Made by a program: the position numbers and the translations under genes. The notes under the pieces are model-generated. The model had not been told where the DNA came from, did no database searches, and saw only the letters and a list, made by a program, of their open reading frames with translations. A stretch of 64,000 bases of DNA from Rutidosis leptorrhynchoides (taxonomy: Eukaryota > Streptophyta > Magnoliopsida > Asterales > Asteraceae): contig NC_092337.1 of the NCBI RefSeq assembly GCF_046630445.1, positions 190,202,001 to 190,266,000 on the forward strand, in the 5' to 3' direction. This document shows, piece after piece, positions 58,883 through 64,000 of the stretch. The first letter of the stretch is position 1. Each line of letters begins with the position of its first letter.

Positions 58883-59238
58883 GCATCTTCCTTTTCAGTA
58901 CCCCTAAATTGGTTATCCTTAAGCAAATGAAATATATGACCTTTTATATCAAAATTTTCTTTTATAACAGGCTGAGTAATAGCATGACCTAATCCTTCCC
59001 GACCCGCTTTCATTAACGCTTCCATTGAATCAGTAGTCATTTCAATTTCTGAACCAAAAAGAGATCCTAAATTAGAATCAGGACTAGACGGTAGACTAGA
59101 TAATGAATCATCATTAGAAGTAGTTCCTTCATTGAAATTTAATTTCTTAACAATATTCAAATCCTTAGAAGGTTTGAATAATATATCAGGATTTGGTAAC
59201 ATATCTTGTAAGACTGGTATCTTGGATCGAGTATTCAT
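58883..59238 (-). pseudogene. gag: Athila-type Gag N-terminus, cut by the backbone element
   Basis: On the minus strand an ORF starts at ATG 59238 and carries an Asp/Ser-rich N-terminus, then GLGHAITQP and GHIFHLLKDNQFRGTEKEDA. These phrases match the start of the Athila Gag core (compare GHAITQP in the gag at 25411). The frame is cut at 58883 by the end of the backbone element's LTR; the rest of this Athila element must lie left of the window. No stop is seen in the 119 codons that remain. Confidence 0.85.
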
Positions 59239-59660
59239 GTGATCTAAAATTATAAAAAGAAATGTTTTAGGCGAAAATCATTTAGACCTTAAAGGATATA
59301 TATAATTAAATTTTGAGTTTATTCTAATTCCTCTTGTAATGTTTAAGAAGTATATTAGTATATTAGTAAACTTTAAATTGATTAATATAATAAATATTAA
59401 TGACATAATTAATAATATAAACATTAAATAATAACTTTTATCACATAACAACGAATAATCAAACATACACGGCCTATTGAATCTTTCAATACTTAAGTGA
59501 CCCGTCAGCATCTACGTTCGAGCAGGAGCCTTTAAATTGGAACCCCCAACAACCCTCCCCTAAAGGAAGACAGTCATCACCCATTTTCAAGAAATATCAA
59601 TAACCGAAGTATTTCCAATTTTCGTATTTACTGCACTCCCCGGCAGCGGTGCCAAAAAGT
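59239..59660 (-). other. Leader and primer binding site of the minus-strand Athila element
   Basis: Non-coding leader. The PBS on the minus strand reads TTGGCACCGCTGCCGGGG (within 59638-59656), four bases from the LTR. It is the Asp-tRNA-like Athila site with one change from the copy at 24117. Confidence 0.82.
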
Positions 59661-60530
59661 TGATGTGTCAAAAGTGTGTGCGGTAGCTTAACTTATTCTT
59701 CAACTTTTAAATTTATAAAACCTTTATTTAATACACTTTAACACCCTAACGACCAACAAAACCCGATCAGATGTAGTATTTTAGGTTATCGTCCCAAGAG
59801 AGCGTAGATGCAGATAAGAGTTATTTTATTATTTAATTCTTCTTAAAGAATTAAAAATATATTTTTATGTCTTTTATGGGATAGATTCTTATCTCTTAGG
59901 AAAGAGATGCTTTAAAGCTAAACAAAGTAATAAAGTAAAGCAAGGAATTGAAGATTCAAAATATACAAATAAAAGTAAAAGCAGTTACATGAACAACCAA
60001 CTCATACAGGAATCATATTAGGCAAGTTTCATAACTTATATTAACAAAAAGCAAAATAACAATCATATACTAACTATTATCCCTTAATAGGTTAAGCTAA
60101 GTGTTGCATATCATTCAATAAGTAGGACTTAAAGCATATGCTAGATATGTGATGTGCATAACTAACATCTTAATTCTTCATGTTCGATTTAATTACATGA
60201 TACACATTAATCTTGTGATGAGGATCAATATGCAAATAGACTGACAAATTATATAAGCTATTAAACACCAAGTAGATCAACTCAAGTTACTAGCTTAAAG
60301 TCCAATTTAACAAGTTTAATGGAATAGATCTAAACAAGTAGCATGAATCGAATAATAGATCATTGGATCAAGTACTAATCAATCCTAAAATCACGTTATT
60401 TAATCATTAAGCATGGCAAACAAGTATATTTAAGCAAAACAGATTTGAAACAATTCAAACATTATTACAGAAACTCGACCATACAGATCTGGAAAAGAAC
60501 AAGGAATTGTATGGATAAAGCACACGAAGT

Positions 60531-61270
60531 CGGCGGCTTCCTTCCAATCAATCTGGTGGCTTGGATTGGCGAGGCCGGTGGCTTCATCTGATTCCCAGAT
60601 GAAGTTCAATTTTTGTCAACGTAACCACTATGAACGTTTAGTTCATAGCAGAAGACGAACAGAAACAATTACATTAAATAAAATAGATTGAACAATAAAA
60701 TAAATATATAATCATACCTTAAAAAGGTAGATGTAAGAAACTTGAATTAAAAACTTGAATGATTCTTGATTACAATGAATAAATCTAACCTAAGGGTTTA
60801 GAGAAAACCCTAAAAAGAAAAACGAACTAAGCAGAACTATTGAATGCTGAAAACTACATATGAAAACTGAGACCAGAGGCCTTTATTTATAATGTTCAGA
60901 AATGGTGGCCAAGCCAGCGCGGCTTCATTGGGAAGCTGGCGGCTTGCCTTAGGTCGGTGACTCATTCTGCAAGTTTAACTTAATCCGCAAGCACAAATCT
61001 TTTAACCGTCATAAGTAAGCCGACGGCTTCAGGGAAGGATGGTGGCTTCAATGATCCGCCAAATCTTTTTGATTTTGTTTCCATTTTTACTTGAACTTGG
61101 TCGACAAGTTGAGAAAACGTGTTCATTAGGACGGCGGCTTCAGTGGGAAGCCGGCGTCTTCATAGGCTTTTTATTTGATCAATAAGTTCCTTCAATTTTA
61201 CAGAGATTCTGGAACATTCTGGCATATTCAGCCCCAAGTCAGCGGCATCCTTGTATCCATGCCGGCGGCT
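60531..61270. promoter_or_regulatory. Dispersed pairs of GGCGGCTTC-like motifs
   Basis: Copies near 60531, 60554, 60574, 60916, 60936, 61021, 61041, 61132, 61151, 61241 and 61261, mostly in pairs 20-23 bases apart and on both sides of the TATA box. They are strikingly GC-rich against an AT-rich LTR. Confidence 0.6.
60884..60891 (-). promoter_or_regulatory. TATA box of the minus-strand Athila LTR
   Basis: TATAAATA followed by AAGGCC on the minus strand, resembling the TATAAAAGGCC of the other Athila LTR. Confidence 0.6.
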
Positions 61271-61456
61271 TCCTTAGCTTTTCTGCAATTTTCTCTGTTT
61301 TTGATCCTGTTTGATACATAACTTTGATAAAATCATTTGAAATACCTTTTTCCCCATTTCACCCATTTTATTGTGTTTGAGGATTAAAATGACTCTAAAA
61401 TACTAAGATAACTCCTCAAAATGTTATCAAAAAACTGTATAATTTAGGAGTTATCA

Positions 61457-62503
61457 GGCTGGTTGCTTCGTTGAAATTGGTTAACCCTAGGTTGTTGATT
61501 GAATCCGTGATTTGGTTGACGAGCTGGGTATTGAATGTAACAGACTGAACCGTCAGGGTTCTCGTACTCAACTTGATATTCTTCAGTGGGTTACGGGTTG
61601 GTACAATTAACACAGGCCTGAGCCTGGTTGACTTGTTGCGGATGCGTCTTTAATTCTCCGTGTTGTTTAGCGAGAGATTCCATCTTATCCGTGAAGGATT
61701 TGATAGCCTCTGTTTGATTGTTAAGTGCGGAGAGTGGTGCAGATGATGAAGTTGTTTCGCCACTGTTCCAGTCATGATGATGCATTGTCATGTTCTCGAG
61801 CAACTCCCATACTTCGTCTGCGGTTTGGTTCATCAGATTTCCTTGAGCTGCGGCATCGATCGTCGTCCTATGATTTACTGTAAGACCATTGTAGAAAGTG
61901 CATATTTGAGCAGACAGTTCTAACTGGTGATAGGGCACTTCTTCAGCAGGGTTTTGAATCGCTCCCATGCAGTGTAAAGAGACTCATCATAACTTTGTTT
62001 GAAGTTAAGATGTCATTCTTGAGTTTGGTTTGTTTTGAAGGAGGGAAATATTTATTTAGGAATTCAGTAGCCATCTCCGTCCATGACGTGATGGAATCTT
62101 TTTCCAATACTTCAAACCATGTTTGTGCATGATGAGTGAGAGAATCGGGAAACAAGTATAGCCGGACTATATCTTGTCCTATCCCTGGCTGTTTGTAGGA
62201 GTTCAAAAGAGATATGAATTTATCAAGGTGAGAGTTAGGATTGTCATTCAGTAATCCATGAAACTAACAGCTATTTTGAATGAGCTGTATGATGTGATGT
62301 TTTAACTCGAACGAGTGTCCTTGAATCTTTGGAAATCTGATCGGTCCTCCTCGACCTTCAATCGAGGGTTTGGTGTTTTCAGTTAAAGTAACGAGTAATG
62401 CCATTTGATTTCTGATTCGTGCTTCCTTGCGTGCTTTAGAGATTATTGCGTCTGGATCAGGTACGAAGAACAACAGTCCTGGTCTTGATCGGGTTTGGTT
62501 CAT
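61457..62503 (-). pseudogene. gag: Older Athila-like Gag, frameshifted, cut by the LTR
   Basis: On the minus strand the frame starts at ATG 62503. The Gag core is clear: IQGHSFELKHHIIQLIQ, LNDNPNSHLDKFIS, HHAQTWFEVLEKDSITSW, FLNKYFPPSKQTKLKNDI, then further on AQICTFYNGLTVNHRTTIDAAA. There is a stop near 62264, a frameshift near 62000 and another near 61940, and a further stop near 61590. A partial knuckle-like CVNC follows before the frame runs into the LTR at 61456. It is the oldest layer seen at the right end of the window. Confidence 0.85.
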
Positions 62504-62937
62504 ACACTGGGTATGCCTTTTTGTTTTTAATTTTAAGCAGATAAACTAAATTTCTAAGGCAATCTAAGGAAATTCTAATGCAATCTAAGGTAATCTTAAT
62601 CTAAAGTAGTCTAATTTAAGGTAATCTAATTTAATCTAAGATAATCTAACTATCCTAAGTTTGAATATGTTTTTGGTTCTTGCTACTGATTCCTTGGTAT
62701 TTCGATAACAGAGCTTCACACGAACTATTCAACAAACCAAGTGGCCAGGCCGACTACGGAGAGGCATGATCCATTTGGTTCCAGTATAATTGGAGACTGT
62801 TCGGAAAATACAATAACCAAGTCCGTGTATAATTGTCTTACTTAGACACCACTAAATGCTTGTGAATAAGTTTGATAAAAAGCAGTATTATCTGATACCA
62901 GTTCCCCGGCAGCGCCACTAAAAACTAGCTTCCCTCT
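62504..62937 (-). other. Leader and primer binding site of the older Athila-like element
   Basis: Non-coding. An irregular AATCTAA repeat fills about 62550-62657 on the + strand. The PBS on the minus strand reads TAGTGGCGCTGCCGGGG (62904-62920), an Athila-type site with a small deletion. Confidence 0.7.
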
Positions 62938-64000
62938 TGATATGACCGAAACGGACGGTTTTATTCGTGCGGTATCGTTAGGTCGCAACACGTCAGAACC
63001 AGTCGCCAAGAGGGGGTACTGTTTTAAATTTATATTTAGCGGGGCCTAAATCGTACTACTCCTTATTATGAGTAAGGGAAGTATGACCTAGGTTCGTATT
63101 TTTAAGATATCAGCATAATCAAACCTATATTTAAAGCTTAAGATAGTTATAAAGAGAAGGAGTAGTGGTTACCTAATTTTGAGCTTTTCTAAATTAGAGG
63201 ACAGATAAAGTAAATAAAATTCGTAATTCATATAAGCTAAAGCAAGTGCATACTATGATTTCACCAGTTATTCTGCCGAGATTATGGAATGTTGGCTCAT
63301 GAATAGGTAGGGACCTTGTATTCATTACACTGGTCCTAAACCTCCCTATCGTAAGACATGTCACTGGGTAATGCGATAGGTTTAAAGATTCTGAATAGAC
63401 AGCAACGTCCCTTACCCCCGACACCCGTACATTCTGACTACAGGCATACACGTTCAGATGGCTCATCCAATTGAGTGACGCGGTTGGGTGACGTATTAAT
63501 ATTCCACAAAGGTCTAAACTTTCTTACGCATAATAGAATACAGGGTTTACCATATCCGAGAGACATGATGTATCTCGATGCTTTCGTTAATGATTGGGTT
63601 TAAAAGATAGTTAGGCCCTTAAAAAGAGTTCAACCATAAAGAACACCATGGACAACTCAAGTTGACTTCCATGAACACGTTCGGTTATCCTAACGGTCCA
63701 ATCCTTTATGTGTTTAAACAAACAGTCCCTTAATTAACCAAGAATCCCTCAAGTGGGGTGCAATGCTTGAAACCGCGTTATGATGGAAGTGTACTAATCA
63801 GCACTGACCGGGTTCCATGGCCTTACTTAGCAGAGGTACAGCTTACAAAAACTGTTGTGCTTTAGCATGCACGTACGAAGTTTATATGCTTGGTGACTAC
63901 ACTAGCATGGTCTGAGACCGACAATGTACTAAGGTTCTAGTTAGATGTTTCACTATGAAAGAATCCTCAGTCGGAATCCAAAGCTTGATAGACTTACTAC
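62938..64000 (-). repeat. 5' LTR (minus strand) of the older Athila-like element, runs off the window
   Basis: It starts TGATATGACCG on the + strand (an LTR ending in CATATCA on the minus strand), 17 bases beyond the PBS. No start of the LTR is seen before the window ends. No ORF of note lies inside. Confidence 0.65.

Larger units (their letters stand above)
59661..61456 (-). repeat. 5' LTR (minus strand) of the Athila element (1796 bp)
   Basis: On the minus strand it starts TGATAACTCCTAAATT at 61456 and ends TTTGACACATCA at 59661. A 10-bp inverted repeat (GATAACTCCT/AGGAGTTATC) lies at 61407-61416 and 61446-61455. A minus-strand TATA box is at 60884-60891. At least ten GGCGGCTTC-like motifs spread over 60531-61270. 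It interrupts an older gag at 61457. Confidence 0.88.

Overview
The window is plant nuclear DNA made almost entirely of LTR retrotransposons inserted into one another. I see no host gene, tRNA gene, rRNA gene or CRISPR array. The element types (Ty3/gypsy chromoviruses of the Tekay/Del type primed by initiator-Met tRNA, and Athila-type elements primed by an Asp-tRNA-like site), the canonical plant intron signals and the AT-rich composition point to a eudicot with a large genome. The style of the LTRs suggests Asteraceae, but that is inference from memory of such repeats and was not tested.

Layout from left to right. (1) 1-8427: a chromovirus with an intact 1476-codon gag-pol and an extra 144-codon ORF before gag; its 5' LTR is cut by the window edge. 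(2) 8428-10159: a minus-strand LTR with long TA tracts. (3) A decayed minus-strand Tekay-like element is the backbone of 10160-58882 and now survives only as slices (10160-10510, 21841-22132, 43425-43926, 47387-48523, 57148-58882). Four insertions split it. (3a) A solo LTR, 10511-21835 (TSD CATAC), is itself split by a young gag-only chromovirus at 10974-19454 (TSD AGTTT). (3b) An Athila element lies at 22133-43419 (TSD CAGGG); its gag-pol is broken by stops and frameshifts and by a minus-strand non-coding Tekay relative at 27395-34783. (3c) A minus-strand solo LTR lies at 43927-47381 (TSD AGTGA). (3d) A young non-autonomous element lies at 48524-57142 (TSD GATAG) with a broken gag and no recognisable pol. 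(4) 58883-61456: the 5' end of a minus-strand Athila element, into whose gag the backbone element had inserted. (5) 61457-64000: an older minus-strand Athila-like element whose gag was hit by element 4.

How the parts work together: only the element at 1-8427 has intact enzymes. The two elements with near-identical LTRs (10974-19454 and 48524-57142) cannot make their own reverse transcriptase or integrase and must have been copied in trans.

Most interesting signals: (i) an array of seven tandem hairpins in the LTRs of the 48524-57142 element, with a constant 11-nt loop and stems that change by compensatory substitutions; (ii) a hairpin 17-20 nt upstream of the 3' LTR in four elements, with the same (A)GGA loop and C-G closing pair but different, always complementary, stems; (iii) a small zinc-knuckle ORF in the Athila element bracketed by a strong 3' splice site and a perfect 5' splice site; (iv) a predicted intron of about 1.6-1.7 kb inside the LTRs of four families; (v) paired CpG-rich motifs in unrelated LTR families.
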